64,000 nucleotides of DNA from Megamerina dolium (GCA_963854835.1 OY978525.1:48458196-48522195), one strand, 5' to 3'; counted from the stretch's first letter, positions 33,089 through 44,700 are shown. The notes: a model not told the origin generated them from the sequence alone. Numbers and translations are program-made.

Positions 33089-33679
33089 AATTTGATGTAG
33101 TGTTAGAGTGAGAGTGAGGTGAGTTAGAGTGAGTTAGAGTGATGCATGAGATTTGCACTGTTACTTTCGCTTGTGCAGTGTGTATCAACTGATTTTTTTA
33201 TAATGCACTTATCGAAGGGGTTTGCGCCGGTGATTGCAAATTATGATTTACACACACATTAACACGCGATTGCCTTTGCCGGAGAGGTGAGCGCCGAACA
33301 CTCATATTACAAACAAAATCTGTTTGCAAACTATGTTATTATTATTCCTTTCTTTGATTTTATTTTGATACGATTTTGAGCTTAAAATAAAGCGTGTAAG
33401 ATCCCTCACTTTGCTGTTGAAAGACTAGTGAGGCTGTCTGAATTGTAGAAACCTAGATGTGACATGCGCCTGTGGAAAAATGCAGGATATAAACACATTA
33501 AGTGTAGGATTGACTCCTCTTCTTCCTCGTTTCTGCAGTTTCTGCAAAAGTCGTGCGTTAGGAGGCCCAATCCTATCCTACTAGCATGTGTGGCAAGAAA
33601 TCAGTGACATATTATAGGTCACTGACCCTCGTGAACCTCAACACGCTTCTATCTAGACTGAGCAGACTTTTTGCGCCGT

Positions 33680-34350
33680 TCAGCCTAGCCGTGGCCATAT
33701 ATGTTGGCCGGTCTTGCTCGTGATAGAGCGTGTCCAGAGGTTATTTGCCTTGTCTGTCATTCTCTCTTTTATTTTTAGCTTGCAGGTGCTCGATGGAGTG
33801 CCCATGCTTGCAAAATCAGGGGAGAGTTCTAGCTTCGTGCCATTTCTGGCACGTGGCATTGGTTGTTGAAATGTGTATTCCAAGTGCAGAGATAATCCCA
33901 ATATCTCTCATTGAGATTTTGTTTTCTCTGACTATAGAGAGGACTACGTCTATTGTCTTAACCTCCGCTTGGAAGACACTATAATGTTGTGGCAGCCTGA
34001 AGGAGTGGTTGTTTCCTAAGGTATCTGAGTATAACCCTCCACCCACTCGCCATCCAGCTGAGAGCCGTCAGTAAAGATCAGGTTGTATTTATCCAGAAGT
34101 TCTGGGGTTCCCTTATTCCATTCCCTCCTGTCAAATATTTGGGTGGTGAATCTCTTGTTGAACTTGAAAGTTGGGGTGGTGTAATATAGTTCTGCAATAT
34201 CAGTTATTTGATTGGTTATCGAGGAATGCCCGCTTTGATGTTGCAACTGTTGATGTGCCAGTCTTAATCTGAGGCTCGTTAGGGCCGCTGATTGTATACA
34301 GAAAAGAGCCAGTGGAATTAGGTGAAGCATTATCTCTAATGCCTTTGTTG
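33680..34350 (-). pseudogene. Loa-like RNase H domain remnant
   Basis: The frame 34016-34330 ends REWNKGTPELLDKYNLIFTD-GSQLDGEWVEG, the first catalytic Asp of RNase H. It continues in another frame as GGGLYSDTLGNNHSFRLPQH and SVFQAEVKTID with the catalytic Glu (33816-34046). Downstream, an ISALGIHIS stretch contrasts with the usual Ser-Asp-Ser-Gln-Ala block, so the third acidic residue appears lost. Non-functional. Confidence 0.75.
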
Positions 34351-34749
34351 GTGTAGTTCTTAATGCGCCTGTAATTATTATACAAGCCGAATGTTGTATT
34401 TTACAGAGTAGGTTTCGACCAGCTACTTTCTGCAGAGCAGTCCATCAGACTAATGTCTCATATGTTAGGAGAGGTCTAACTACAGCTATATAGATCCAAT
34501 ACATGACATTTGGTTTAAGACCCGATGTGGACACTGTTTTTAAAGTTCTGTATCCCGTTTAGCTTCTTATCTATGACTAGTCCCAAAAATGTAGTCTCTT
34601 TTTTGAGCTCGAGTTTAGTGGTGTTGAGTGTGAGTGGTGAAAAGGATTCGGACTTGTATCTTCTGGTGAAGAGAACCACTTCCGTTTTCGACGGGTTTAC
34701 GTTTAAGCCACGGGTTTTGGTCCATCTGCTAACTTTTTTCTAATGGGTT

Positions 34750-36345
34750 TCGCAGAAGGTTCCTTATAGTGCCAGGGAATCTACCAGTTACAGTGACTAG
34801 TATATTGTCCGCATACGCTATCACTTTACAGCCCCCGACCTCCAGACCTTTCTGTTTTCTCTGAGAATGGGTGAGAGGATACCTCCTTATGGCGTTCCTC
34901 TGCTAACTCTCCTTGAGAGAAAAAAGTCATCAAGCTCTGAGAGAATAGTTCTACTTAGTAGAAGATGTTCTATCCAGTGTACCAGATGCTCCTCCACCCC
35001 AAGTTGCGTCAATGCGTTTGTGATGGATTCTAACTCGACATTGTTAAAGGAATCTTCTATGTCAGGAAGGTTGCTAAAATGTAGTGTCTGTGCTCCATAG
35101 ACTTCTCTGTGGTATGTATCAAATTGTGTAGGGCTATTTCTACTGACTTGCCCTTGAAGTAGACGTGCTATCACTCGGAAATGTTCAGCAGTCTAATCGT
35201 TTGTCTAAGGTATAAACCTATAAGCCTTTCTAATGCCTTTAGTAGAAAAGACAAGAGGCTTATGGGTCGGCAGTCTTTGGAATTGGTGTGGGAGCATTTA
35301 CCTGCTATTGGAATAAGGATAACTCTCACTCTTCGTCAATCTTTAGGGATGTGCAACCGATGAAGATTATTCTTAACTGCACTATAGGTCTTCTTTTTAG
35401 GTTTTGTAGTTGAGCAGGAAAATGCCATCTAGTCCTGGTGACTGGAATTATTTGAATATCGCGATCGCTCATTCGATTTTCTCTCTGGATATGAAATTAG
35501 TGTTTATGTTGGAAAAGTTGTCTTTGTGCTTATGTGCATTAGACAGCATTCCGCATTGTCTGATTGGAAAGTGTATGTCAGCGAAAAGTTCAAGAGCCTC
35601 TTCTTCCGAGGCGAACCATGTTCCATCCGCCCTCTGTAGGGCACTTGGTATAAATGTGGACACAGAAAGTAGCGTCCTGAGCTTTGAAATTTCGGAGACC
35701 CTCACAATATCTTCGCCGCACTTTTTCCGTTTTCCGTTTCGCCCCTTAAAAACTTTTTTGTATTACCTTAAAGATTCTTTGTGCAGGTCGCAGTCCATTT
35801 CCAGCCTGTTTTGCTTTGTTGAATAATTTTCTACTCTCTGTCCTTGGTTACACCATTGGGATTTATGTTTTCAGCGTAGTTTTTGAATCGGGCATGCTAT
35901 GTTCTGCGTCATGTTAATGGTCTTGGTCAACTGACTTACTAGGGATTCTAATGTTTCCCTGCTGGTTATGTCTAAATCTATCTCTTTGATGTAACTGTTA
36001 ATAATATTACAGAAGATTGTCAAATTCGTCCTTCGAATATTTCAGACGATAGGAGGTTCTTTACGATGCTCATCGAGCATAAATTCAATGTACCTGTAGT
36101 TAGAAAATGAAGTTTCTTGTGAAACCCTCCAATCTCTAATCCTGTATGTTATGTTAGAGGAAGTAAGAGTAATATCTAACACTTCCTGTCTATTTCTGGG
36201 TGTTCCACAGATGCTATTGGTTACCGTCTATGCCTCTTGGATTAGGGCGATGTCTGGTCCGCTTTTGGTGAGGCGGAGAACTAATTCGGCTTAAGCCTCT
36301 TTGCAATGGTGGAGGTTGATCTGAACTACACGGATCATTGTCCAT
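34750..36345 (-). pseudogene. Loa-like endonuclease and RT remnant
   Basis: Near 36330 the frame reads VVQINLHHCKEA then LVLRLTKSGPDIALIQEA, the start of the endonuclease. An internal deletion leads to CGTPRNRQEVLDITLTSSN and FSNYRYIEFML near 36060. The RT region has ADGTWFASEEEALELFADIHFP near 35600. Between 35174 and 34887 it keeps DIEDSFNNVELESI (palm region), SRTILSELDDFFLS and SRRVSRGTP. A YADN-like box and PKTR region follow near 34800-34690. Frames change repeatedly. Confidence 0.75.
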
Positions 36346-36360
36346 CATGTTCGTCACCGC

Positions 36361-36934
36361 TGTTATGTACTATTTTCCCACAACACTCACTAAGTACTTA
36401 ACGGCTAGACAAAGGATGTAACGCATAAGATTCGCACCAAGACCTAAGCTCCTAAATATCCTTCGAGACTATTACACTAGTTAGCTGAAATAAAACAATT
36501 ATGCTTTATCAATTATACGATATTTGCGATTTTGGGTTTTCGCTTTATTTCTAGTATTACTTCCAATTTTACACTTTTACGCTAATACTGGAGGGGCTCG
36601 TAAGGATCGCAGTATTTACAATTTCTTACACGCTGGCACTTCACAACTCGGTACAAGACTCACAACTGAAAAAGCGACTGCATTCAGTAAACTGGCAGCT
36701 TATATACCATTTTTCTAACACTAGCCACATATCAATCTACCCACATACCAACATATAACATACAATAAAATATTAACATCACATGTGTGTATGTATGTAT
36801 GTGTGTACGTATGTACACGATCGATGCACTACATATATGCATATGTATGTACCCATTATGTGGGAAAGCAACTTTTTGATATTCACACACATGAGTAGTC
36901 CACGTGAGTTTAGTTATCATGGAATGTCTAAACA
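36361..36934 (-). repeat. LTR-B, left copy (574 bp)
   Basis: It starts TGTTATGTACTATTTTCCC and ends GGAATGTCTAAACA, so the minus strand is TG...CA bounded. It matches 40649-41153 along its length, including the CTAACGGCTAGAC, GGATCGCAGTATTTACA and GGCAGCTTATATACCATTTTT blocks. The minus strand has a TATATAAG box at 36700-36707. No target duplication or polypurine tract is obvious, so pairing with the right copy is plausible but not certain. Confidence 0.75.
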
Positions 36935-38930
36935 TGTATGCTTACACAGGTATGCTTACGTAAGTGTAGATCTACGAATTGTGTGGGAAAGTGCTTTGTC
37001 AGCTTTTTCACACCCAACTGCAACTCAGTTGGCTCAATGTTCTGACATTCTTCAATTATAAGTATGGATTGTGTATATCACAACTTCGAGCAATGTTGGT
37101 ATGTGTATGGACAAATATGTAGTTCACAATTTCGGGAAATATGTCGGGAGGCAAATTAAGAACAATTCAAATTCTTTTTGCTGGTCGTTGTCTGCTGTAC
37201 TTAGCTTTTTTAATAGTTTTGTTGCAGCTTTTGTTGTTGAACTGTAGTGATGAAAACAGTAACTTCTTCTTTATCAAAGTTGGATTTTTGTTTCGGCAAT
37301 TAGAGCGAGATTATTTACATTGGGTTGATCTTCTGGCTGTTTTGTCATGGAAGTGTTATCTGGATTATTATCTTGGTTTAAGTGAAAGTTGGTTTGGTGT
37401 GGTTGTGGGTTGATGCTGGTGTCTAATGCGTCCAATGGTTTGATTCGACGAAACTTTTATTTTTATTTTTATTTTTTTATATTTTCTTTTATGAAATGGT
37501 ATAAACAATAGCTTGCAAAGTGGGTTTTGCGTGTAGCGCACTGCTAAGCAATATTGTCGATGTGAAACTCTGTACTTCTGGTGTAAGTGCTTAATGATTA
37601 GAACAATAATGCATATGTAATTTTGGTTCTGTTGTTAATCATTTTCTTCTGATGTGGATCAAAATCCATTGTCGCTGATAAATACAATAGCTGAAATATT
37701 TTATTCGGTTGTGGTTACATAGCTATTATTCTTGATGTCTCCTTGCTACGTCGCGCTGGCTAGGTATGCCAAAGTTATTGGTTGTAAATTTTATTGTTTT
37801 GTAAGTTTGTTATGGGTACTCGCTGTACTGGGCCTGCTTTGTTTTTTGTTCTGGGTTTATTTGTTCTTTACTGCCTCAAGAATAGTTTTGTGTCATAATT
37901 TTCTTGGTAACCTATTGCCTATTTATCATAAATAACCTATTAATAACCTATAATAACCTATTGCCTATTTATCATATTCCTTCAGATAAATCCTAACGTG
38001 TTCTTACTATACTGTATTTACTGTATATTTCTAACCCTGTCTATTATCTAAATATTTTAGTTCTTCTTTACGATGACCCTTATTGTCTCTTTCTTTTTTG
38101 TCTTAATCCCTTCGAAAAATTGTATATAAATATATATATTTTTTTTGGTGTTCCAGCGTTGATGCTTTATCCACAGTCCAGTAATTTCCAATTTCGACTT
38201 CAGCTATTTCTTTAGTGTGCCTATATTTCTTGAGGGACCCTATATTCTTATGTATTAAAGTAGAAATCTTAAGTATATATCAATATTTAATTTTATTGTT
38301 GTCAAAAATTAAGTAATAAAGGAAAGGAAAGGAGAAAGAAAAAATAAATAAATATAATTCTTATACCATTCCGATAATTGTCAGTCGATTAAATTTATTT
38401 CCATATCTATGGTCAGCATATTATAAAACGCCATTTGATTCATGATGTATTATTATTATTTTTTCTTCATCTAGAAATTGTTTATTTTAATAAACATTCT
38501 TATATGTTGGAATTAGTTTAATTATCATGTTTAGAAATTTTATACTTTCATGCTCAAAACAAAAATTTTCATAGTTGAGCATTTGCTTGTGTTATGTGCA
38601 TTTTGTCTGTAATTTGATTCTTGTATATCTATATGCCTTATTTTTTTTTTTTTTTTGGTGTTGTTCTCACGTTATTGTACAGGTACTGCATTGTTATGCA
38701 TTTTGTTTAATATGGTCAACATGCTATTAATTTTATTAATATTTTTTTTTGTACGGAAATTTGTTTTTTGAATTTTTGTAGTATTATGTTTTTTTTTTAT
38801 TCTGAAAATTTGATTCTCTTGTATTTTTGTTTTGTACATTTCGTTCTCATGCTTTTATGCATACTCGGTATTATGTATTGTAGGGTATTTTTTGTGGAGG
38901 TTTGGATCATGGAATTTAATATTAATCTAA
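36935..38930. other. AT-rich interval between LTR-B and its pol
   Basis: Low-complexity, T-rich on the plus strand, with only short ORFs. Some are hydrophobic (for example 37141-37413) because of T-richness. If LTR-B is one minus-strand element, this is where a 3' gene or env would lie, but nothing recognisable remains. Confidence 0.45.
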
Positions 38931-38939
38931 TTTTGGTGG

Positions 38940-40350
38940 AAAGGTTTTATTAAATTGTTGTGGTACTTTTTCAATTTTAATCCGATTTGTATAGTCGTTG
39001 TTACTGGACTGTTTAAGTTTACTATTTCGTAGGGTCCAGTCCAAATGGGACTAAATTTGTTTTTCCTCGTTCGATTTTTTAATAGAACTTTTTCTCCTAC
39101 TCTAAAACTTATTGAGTGTATGTTCTTGTCGTACTGTCTCTTGTCGTTTTCCTTGATTTTCCTTAATTAGTTCGGAACCTCTGTATTTGATATTTTATTA
39201 ACTTATTTTGGTCTTATGCGTTGTACAATGGTATTCTTGTGAGTGATATGGCGTTATATGTAATTTTTTAACACCTAGCATCTTGCATGTATCTGAGAAC
39301 AATTTTGATGTAAAATTTGTACCATTATCTGTGACTACAATTTTTGGTATGTTGTAGCGTATAATATCTTCGTTGTAAAAAGCTTTTGCTACTGTGCTAG
39401 ATTCAAATAAAAAATTTTGAAAAATCATCTTGAAAAGCTAGAATATACTTATTTCTCCATGTGGTTGCTGGGAGAATTCCCACCATATCCATATAAACCT
39501 TTTCAAATGGCTCTGTATCGGTTAATATCATTGGCATTTTCATAAACCTCGAGCTCTTGTTAGTTTGACATTTTTTACAATTTTTAACATATTCTTTAAT
39601 CTGGCTTAGCATACCTTTCCACCTGTACTGTCTTCTAATCCTCAGCAATAGCAAAGGCTATTGGTCTATCTTTTCCAATTTCACCTTGTGATAGAATTGC
39701 ACCTACAGCCTAGTTGCTGGCATCTGTTGTTGACACAAAAGGTTTAGAAAAATCTGGGTAGGCTAAAATTGGCGGAGAGCAAATTGCTTGCTTCAAATCT
39801 TCAAAAGCTTTCTGGCATTTTTCTGTCCATTCAAATTTCGCGTCTTTTCTGAATAGTTTGTTGATTGGCAGTGCCATACTAGCCATATTCTCAACAAATT
39901 TTCGGTAATAATTTACTAAACCTAAACATCTTTCTAATTTTTTGCACAGAAATATTTTTAACACATTCCACCTTACCAGGGTCTGGTAACGCTCCTTCCT
40001 CAGTGCATTTATGGCCTAGGTAAATTATCTCTTTTCGTAGAAACTGGCACTTTTCTGTATTTAACTTAAAGTTATGTTTACGTAAAAGTCCAAATACTCT
40101 TCGTAAACGCGATTTATGTTGTGACAAGCTCCGACCATAGACGACGATGTCATCCAAGTAGATAAAACAATCTATACCTTGAAGTCATGTTAGTACTTTG
40201 TTCATTAGTCTTGGGAAGGTGGCTATCAGTTTCCTTTATGTTATTTATTTTATGAGCTATGTTGCTATATTAATTTTAAGCTTATTATTTACAATATATG
40301 AATCTATATTCGTATTGAGAATTAGGACATACATTGTGTTGTCCGTCACA
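38940..40350 (-). pseudogene. LTR-B pol remnant, copy 1 (RT, RNase H, integrase)
   Basis: Reading leftward: a protease-proximal stretch near 40330-40260; RT with YLDDIVVYG near 40160 and LNTEKCQFLRKEIIYLGHKC; and LVNYYRKFVENMAS with TEKCQKAFEDLKQAI. The RNase H start is STTDASN near 39715. Integrase has NCKKCQTNK, then YMDMVGILP (first Asp) and IVVTDNGTNFTSKLF (second Asp) near 39330. The Glu block is deleted at 39198. Large deletions remove the RT N-terminus and most of RNase H. It is the same family as 61610-63970. Confidence 0.85.
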
Positions 40351-40360
40351 CTGCCCAAAG

Positions 40361-40458
40361 TTAGGTTAGGTTAGGTTATGGGGCTGCCCTCTCTCTGAGA
40401 GGACACACTTAGGCCAGAAAAACACATTGTGATACCATCGAGCTTCTCTTCCACTGAG
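40361..40458 (+). repeat. GGTTAGG-type dispersed repeat fragment
   Basis: TTAGGTTAGGTTAGGTTATG followed by GGGCTGCC, ACACTTAGGCC, CATTGTGATACCATCGAG and CTTCTCTTCCACTGAG. Same family as 29347-29450. It is fused directly to a SINE-1 body at 40459. Confidence 0.6.
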
Positions 40459-40594
40459 GGTTCTGCCGTTCGGAACCTGCAAAAATAAGTAGGTCCCTTC
40501 TAATATTGTCCAAAATTTAACACGCACAACAGTAATGGAGGAGACGCTCAGCCAAGGAGGCCTTCGGGGCTTTAAGTGCCTCATATTTTTTTTT
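40459..40594 (+). mobile_element. SINE-1 copy S4, 5'-truncated
   Basis: Begins at GGTTCTGCCGTTCGGAACC, continues AATAAGTAGGTCCCTTCTAA and GCTCAGCCAAGGAGGCC. It ends TTTAAGTGCCTCATATTTTTTTTT, a T-rich sense-strand tail. The tRNA head is missing. Confidence 0.75.
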
Positions 40595-40648
40595 AATAGC
40601 TATAAAGTACGATAGGACATATATAATAATACCTCAAGGGCGAGCTAT

Positions 40649-41153
40649 TGTGTACTATTTTCCACAACACTTACTAAATACCTAACGGCTAGACTCACGT
40701 AAAAGACCTACACCCCAAAAATTAACATATTGTGTAATACACACTATTTGCACGTAAACCCAAGCTCCTATATGTCCTTTGGGACTATAACACTTGTTAG
40801 CTGAAATAAAACAGGGTTAATTATACTTGCGCTTAACTTTATTTCTCGTTTTTTCACTTTGAATTACAATTAGTCATTTCACTAATAGTGGAGGGCCTCA
40901 TGAGGATCGCAGTATTTACACTTCACTATTAGTAGACTCACAACTAAAAAGTGAATGCCTTCAGTAAGCTGGCAGCTTATATACCATTTTTCTAAAACTA
41001 TCCACATATCGATCTACCCAAATACCAACATATAACATACAATAATATATTCACAACACATATGTATGTACCTCCTATATAGAAAAGCACCTTTTTGATA
41101 TTCACACACATGAGTAGTCCACGTAATTTTAGTTATCATGGAATGTCTAAACA
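40649..41153 (-). repeat. LTR-B, right copy (505 bp)
   Basis: It matches 36361-36934 from TGTGTACTATTTTCC to GGAATGTCTAAACA, with shortened internal AC/GT-rich tracts. The TATATAAG promoter box is on the minus strand at 40977-40984. It abuts a mariner relic on the right. A primer-binding site was not recognised on its left. Confidence 0.75.
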
Positions 41154-41159
41154 TTGTTG

Positions 41160-41520
41160 GTATGCAAATTTTTACAACTACCTGTTCATGCAAAATCGAA
41201 TGTATTGAAGTGAAACTAATGTGCAATGATGCCTCTATTTCACGATATGTAACATGACTATCTTCCATTATCATTATATGTTTTGTGACACAACAACCGA
41301 TTTTGGACGACCGTCACGGAATTCGTCGTCGAGCGAGCTACGACCACGATTGAATTCACAATACCAGCGCGATACAAAGAACTGAGTTAATCGACACATT
41401 CTTATTGAGATAATTCACGTCGAAAGTTGTGAAAAATTATCCAACGAAAACCTTCTCTTGAAATTTCAATTTTTGGGCCAAATTGATTTTCTTAACTCAC
41501 TCTAAGCGAAACAAGTAGTA
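41160..41520 (-). pseudogene. Mariner transposase helix-turn-helix fragment
   Basis: The minus strand reads GRPKSVV near 41320, then HIMIMEDSHVTYREIEASLH, ISFTSIHSILHEQ and VVVKICIPT. This is the second helix-turn-helix of mariner transposases (R-x-V-T-Y-R-E-I-E...I-S...S-I-H-S-I-L-H-E). A single stop or frame change lies near 41275. N-terminal similarity to 41500 is weak, and the catalytic domain is absent. It belongs to a different mariner lineage from 28873-29325. Confidence 0.75.
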
Positions 41521-41638
41521 CTTGTACATCAAAAACTAGAAAATAAATAATAATTTAAGAAACTAAAAAACACGCTTGAATGGGAGATATAACTAAAAAG
41601 TAGAAAAATAATGTTTAATATAAGTGTAAAATAATAAA

Positions 41639-41917
41639 GGCCCAGTTTTTCAGTACAGGTTTAAACTAATTTTAAACTAAGTTTAAGTAAACGGAGTTTA
41701 AATTTAAACTTACTTTAAACTACAGCAAGAAAAGGTGTACCGGAGTGCAAGAACAGACAGCTGAACAATTGATAGGTTAATCCTAATTTAACGTAGCTAT
41801 ATTGAGCGTTTAGACTTATTTCAATCTACGTTGAAATTTGACTGAAAAACAGCGAATCGAGTTTAAACTTAGTTTAAATAACAAATAGAGTTAAACCAGC
41901 ACTGAAAAACTGGCCCC
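41639..41917. mobile_element. MITE with ~25-bp terminal inverted repeats (~279 bp)
   Basis: The left end GGCCCAGTTTTTCAGTACAG, then GTTTAAACT, is mirrored at the right end as the reverse complement of GTTAAACCAGCACTGAAAAA, then CTGGCC. Internal palindromic AGTTTAAACT motifs recur several times near both ends. It has no coding capacity. The ends resemble those of PIF/Harbinger-type MITEs, but the flanking duplication is unclear, so the superfamily is not settled. Confidence 0.75.
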
Positions 41918-42218
41918 AAGAGAAACAAATCGATATCATTTTCAAAAATCGTGGGGTGCACGAAATGCATTTTTAATAAAAATTAATTGTTTAAAAAACT
42001 AATAGAGTGAAAAACCCTTAATTCATTTCTGTAAAAGTAGATGTAGCATTTGTTATGTTTCACTTCTTTTATTTATTGTTATCTATACAGAAGCATAAAT
42101 GGTAATTTGACTATTTTCATGACTCTAAATCGACACCGATATCACCAGTTTCAACATTGTCAATGATAACGATAATTCGGATGCACACATATATTTAGCG
42201 GTACTACGAGTAACTCTG

Positions 42219-42446
42219 TTGTATAATTATAGTGAAGAAATTTACTTGAAAAAAACGCCTTTTGAAAAAACTAGAATAAATAAAATTAATTTATTACTTG
42301 TTTCTCCAAAAATGAGTTGCACGAAAACTGGTCAAAATCATATCATCAATAATATTCAAAACGTATGGAATGATCGTATAATGGAATGTTTTATAAAAGC
42401 TAATTTATTTATAATATGCTGTGTGGCATCAGGTTTAATTTTGGTA
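42219..42446 (+). CDS. Possible host exon with splice donor
   Basis: An 80-codon frame starts MYNYSEEIYLKKTPFEKTR (a second Met, MSCTKTGQ, at 42312). It ends with a hydrophobic segment ANLFIICCVASGLIL that could be a membrane helix. At 42450 the sequence TTTTG|GTAAGTG is a strong consensus 5' splice donor, and translation beyond it stops quickly. This would fit a first coding exon of a membrane protein. No partner exon, TATA or homology is recognised, so it may be chance. Confidence 0.2.
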
Positions 42447-42766
42447 AGTGTTATTGTATGAAATTTTTTTTTCAGATTTTGAACAAGAGTATGTATACTT
42501 TTACAATGTTTGTTTTTGCACGGATTTATTTACATAACTTTTTTTTATGGGTATCTTATATCAAATGATGGATCTTGAAGAGTACATTATGCAAAAATTA
42601 AAATGAAAAATTAATTTATTAGTTCTTGAAATATTTGAGTGGAAGTGTAAAAGAATTGCTTAAGCGGGAAGATGGAGAGATAAAATAAGAAATATGAAAA
42701 TTAGAAATATATATCATGATATAAAAACTACTTCATTCTCTCACATAATTTATGATAATTAATTTT

Positions 42767-42767
42767 G

Positions 42768-42834
<67 letters not shown>
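42767..42834. repeat. (TA)n microsatellite
   Basis: A TA array with one phase slip (TATTATA) near 42794. Confidence 0.9.
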
Positions 42835-42837
<3 letters not shown>

Positions 42838-42839
42838 TC

Positions 42840-43398
42840 TGTCAAATAAGTACCCGGAAATTCTCATTCTTAATTTTCCCTCTGAGAATATTTGAAAAAA
42901 AAATTTTTTCCCAGGTTGGCACAACTGTCAGCCACTATTCTGTGAATTTTTATTGCTGTGTGTCATTTAGTTTGGTTACGGCGTCATTAGGAACAAGTCA
43001 ACCTTTTGTGTGCGTTGCGATTTAAAAATCACGATGTTTATCAAGTCGCTTTTTATTATTCAACAAAAAGTGTAATGTTTCACATTTATTATTAATGTAT
43101 AAACAAAAATCTTCATTTAATGTTTCATTGTTACACATGTAAAAACATTTAACAAATCGGTTATCAAAATAAAAACACAAATGTATGTACTTATATGTAT
43201 TCGTATATCAAAAGATAAACTTTTGGAAACATGTTTATGTATGTACCTATATAGTTATATACAAATATAAATTTATAGAAGTATGTAAAAAACAGGGATC
43301 ACTCATTTCATATAAAAACTAAATCACATACTTATATGTAAGAATATACATATTGCAAGTTAAAGTTATGGGAATAGAATGCCAGTCAATCCATACAA
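42840..43398. other. No recognised gene or element
   Basis: AT-rich DNA with short chance ORFs. No motif, repeat or RNA gene seen. Confidence 0.5.
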
Positions 43399-44450
43399 CC
43401 TGCATGAGGATATGCAAGGTATATTCATTTCGGTCAGATATTTGTAACCACTTGAAAAAATCTTCTGAGATATAGAAAAGTATATATTTTCTTGATCGGC
43501 GTCGACTAAATTTCCGATTTAACGATGTCCGTTCGTCCGTCTGTCTGTCCATATAGCATATTTAAATATGTAACTTTGGCATTCTTCTGTCTAGAACAAC
43601 CACTTAGATTGAAAAAATCTAGCATGAAATGAGCATGCCACGCCCACTTCTTGATGGGTCTCCCATACAAAGTCAAGGAATAAAAAAAATTTTGTAACCG
43701 CTATAACTTAATGACTGTTCAGCGTAGGACAACCATATTAAAGGTATAAATTAGTATTGTTAAAATAACTGGATTTACAAGAAATGGGCAAGTCATGCCT
43801 ATTGTTTATAGTAACTCCTATACACAATGACCGGATTTCTTTTGAATTGAAGCAGCTGTAACTTCTGCAATCTTCTGTCTGGACCAACCATTATTAAATT
43901 TTGGTAGTGGTAGTCGAAAATAATCTCGCACTAAATCAACATGCCACGCCGACTTCTTAATGTGACTCCCATACAAAGTTGCGAAAATTACAACTGCTCC
44001 AACTTACAAACTGTTAATCGTAGAAAAACCATATGAATTAGTAATGCAAAGTTAATTTAATTTACAAGAAAGAGGAAAGTCATGCCCACTTTTTTATATA
44101 GTTCCCATACAAAGCGTCGAAAGTTGTTTTATGTTTAATCCGCCATAATTTCAGCAGTTTTCAGCTTAAAACAACCATATTAGCATGAAGTTTATTATTG
44201 TCGATTGTAATAAACTTGCTAGAAACAGGATCACCCCACCTGCTACTTAATGTAGCTCCCATAAAAAGTTGCGAAATTATCCTGAACTTTAAAACATATC
44301 TTACAAAATACTTAACTTAAGACAACCATATTTTAGGTGTAGATTACTATTATAGGCAGAAATTATTCCCCAAAAGATTGTTGAGCCACGCGTAATTCTT
44401 AATGTAGCTCCTATACAAAGAATTGGAAATAAAAGTAAAGATGGATATGC
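43399..44450. repeat. Diverged ~150-bp tandem repeat, locus 2
   Basis: Six recurrences of an 'ATGCCACGCCCACTTCTTAAT...CTCCCATACAAAG' module fall at about 43662, 43817, 43968, 44103, 44267 and 44408. Spacing is 135-165 bp. Between them lies an 'AGACAACCATATTA' module. The left part has the CCGTCTGTCTGTCC run (43536-43550) and 'GCAAGGTATATTCATTTCGG' (~43416). The whole array is the reverse complement of the repeat at 1-905. No protein is encoded. Confidence 0.75.
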
Positions 44451-44456
44451 GGGCTA

Positions 44457-44459
<3 letters not shown>

Positions 44460-44555
<96 letters not shown>

Positions 44556-44577
44556 TTAACATATATATTTTATATAT

Positions 44578-44659
<82 letters not shown>

Positions 44660-44661
44660 CA

Positions 44662-44687
<26 letters not shown>
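44460..44687. repeat. (TA)n microsatellite with higher-order AACATATA interruptions
   Basis: TA repeats interrupted by TTTAACATATATATTTTA and then ATAACATATATA at ~44613 and ~44658, followed by a T-run to 44700. Confidence 0.93.

Positions 44688-44700
<13 letters not shown>

Larger units (their letters stand above)
29455..33190 (-). mobile_element. Jockey-like LINE, copy J1 (defective)
   Basis: A minus-strand non-LTR retrotransposon. The poly-A tail shows as a T-run at 29454-29464, and the 5' region reaches at least 33190. It carries ORF1 (zinc knuckles), endonuclease and RT pieces in broken frames. It is the same family as J2 at 50690-53652, with near-identical protein stretches. The RT has lost the segment between the LDIQ region (30127) and LRLDTC (~30100), including the FADD catalytic motif. 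Confidence 0.9.
33430..36345 (-). mobile_element. Second Loa/R1-like LINE, degenerate
   Basis: Minus-strand order: endonuclease (36345-36080), RT (35830-34750), thumb (34500-34350), RNase H (34100-33820) and a cysteine-bearing tail (33680-33500). It is eroded throughout, with stops and frame changes. The right end meets the LTR-B start at 36361, so the LTR may have truncated it. Its protein blocks differ from the Loa element at 7-10 kb (for example IFTDGSQLDGEWVEG versus LYTDGSKL), suggesting a separate subfamily. Confidence 0.8.

Noticed and set aside
37141..37413. A hydrophobic 90-codon ORF that could be a signal peptide or membrane protein
   Set aside because: The leucine/phenylalanine richness follows from T-rich DNA; there is no conserved motif and no supported start context.
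40362..40376. Telomeric TTAGG repeat
   Set aside because: Only three to four GGTTA units are present and the stretch continues into a dispersed repeat also found at 29347; flies also lack TTAGG telomeres.
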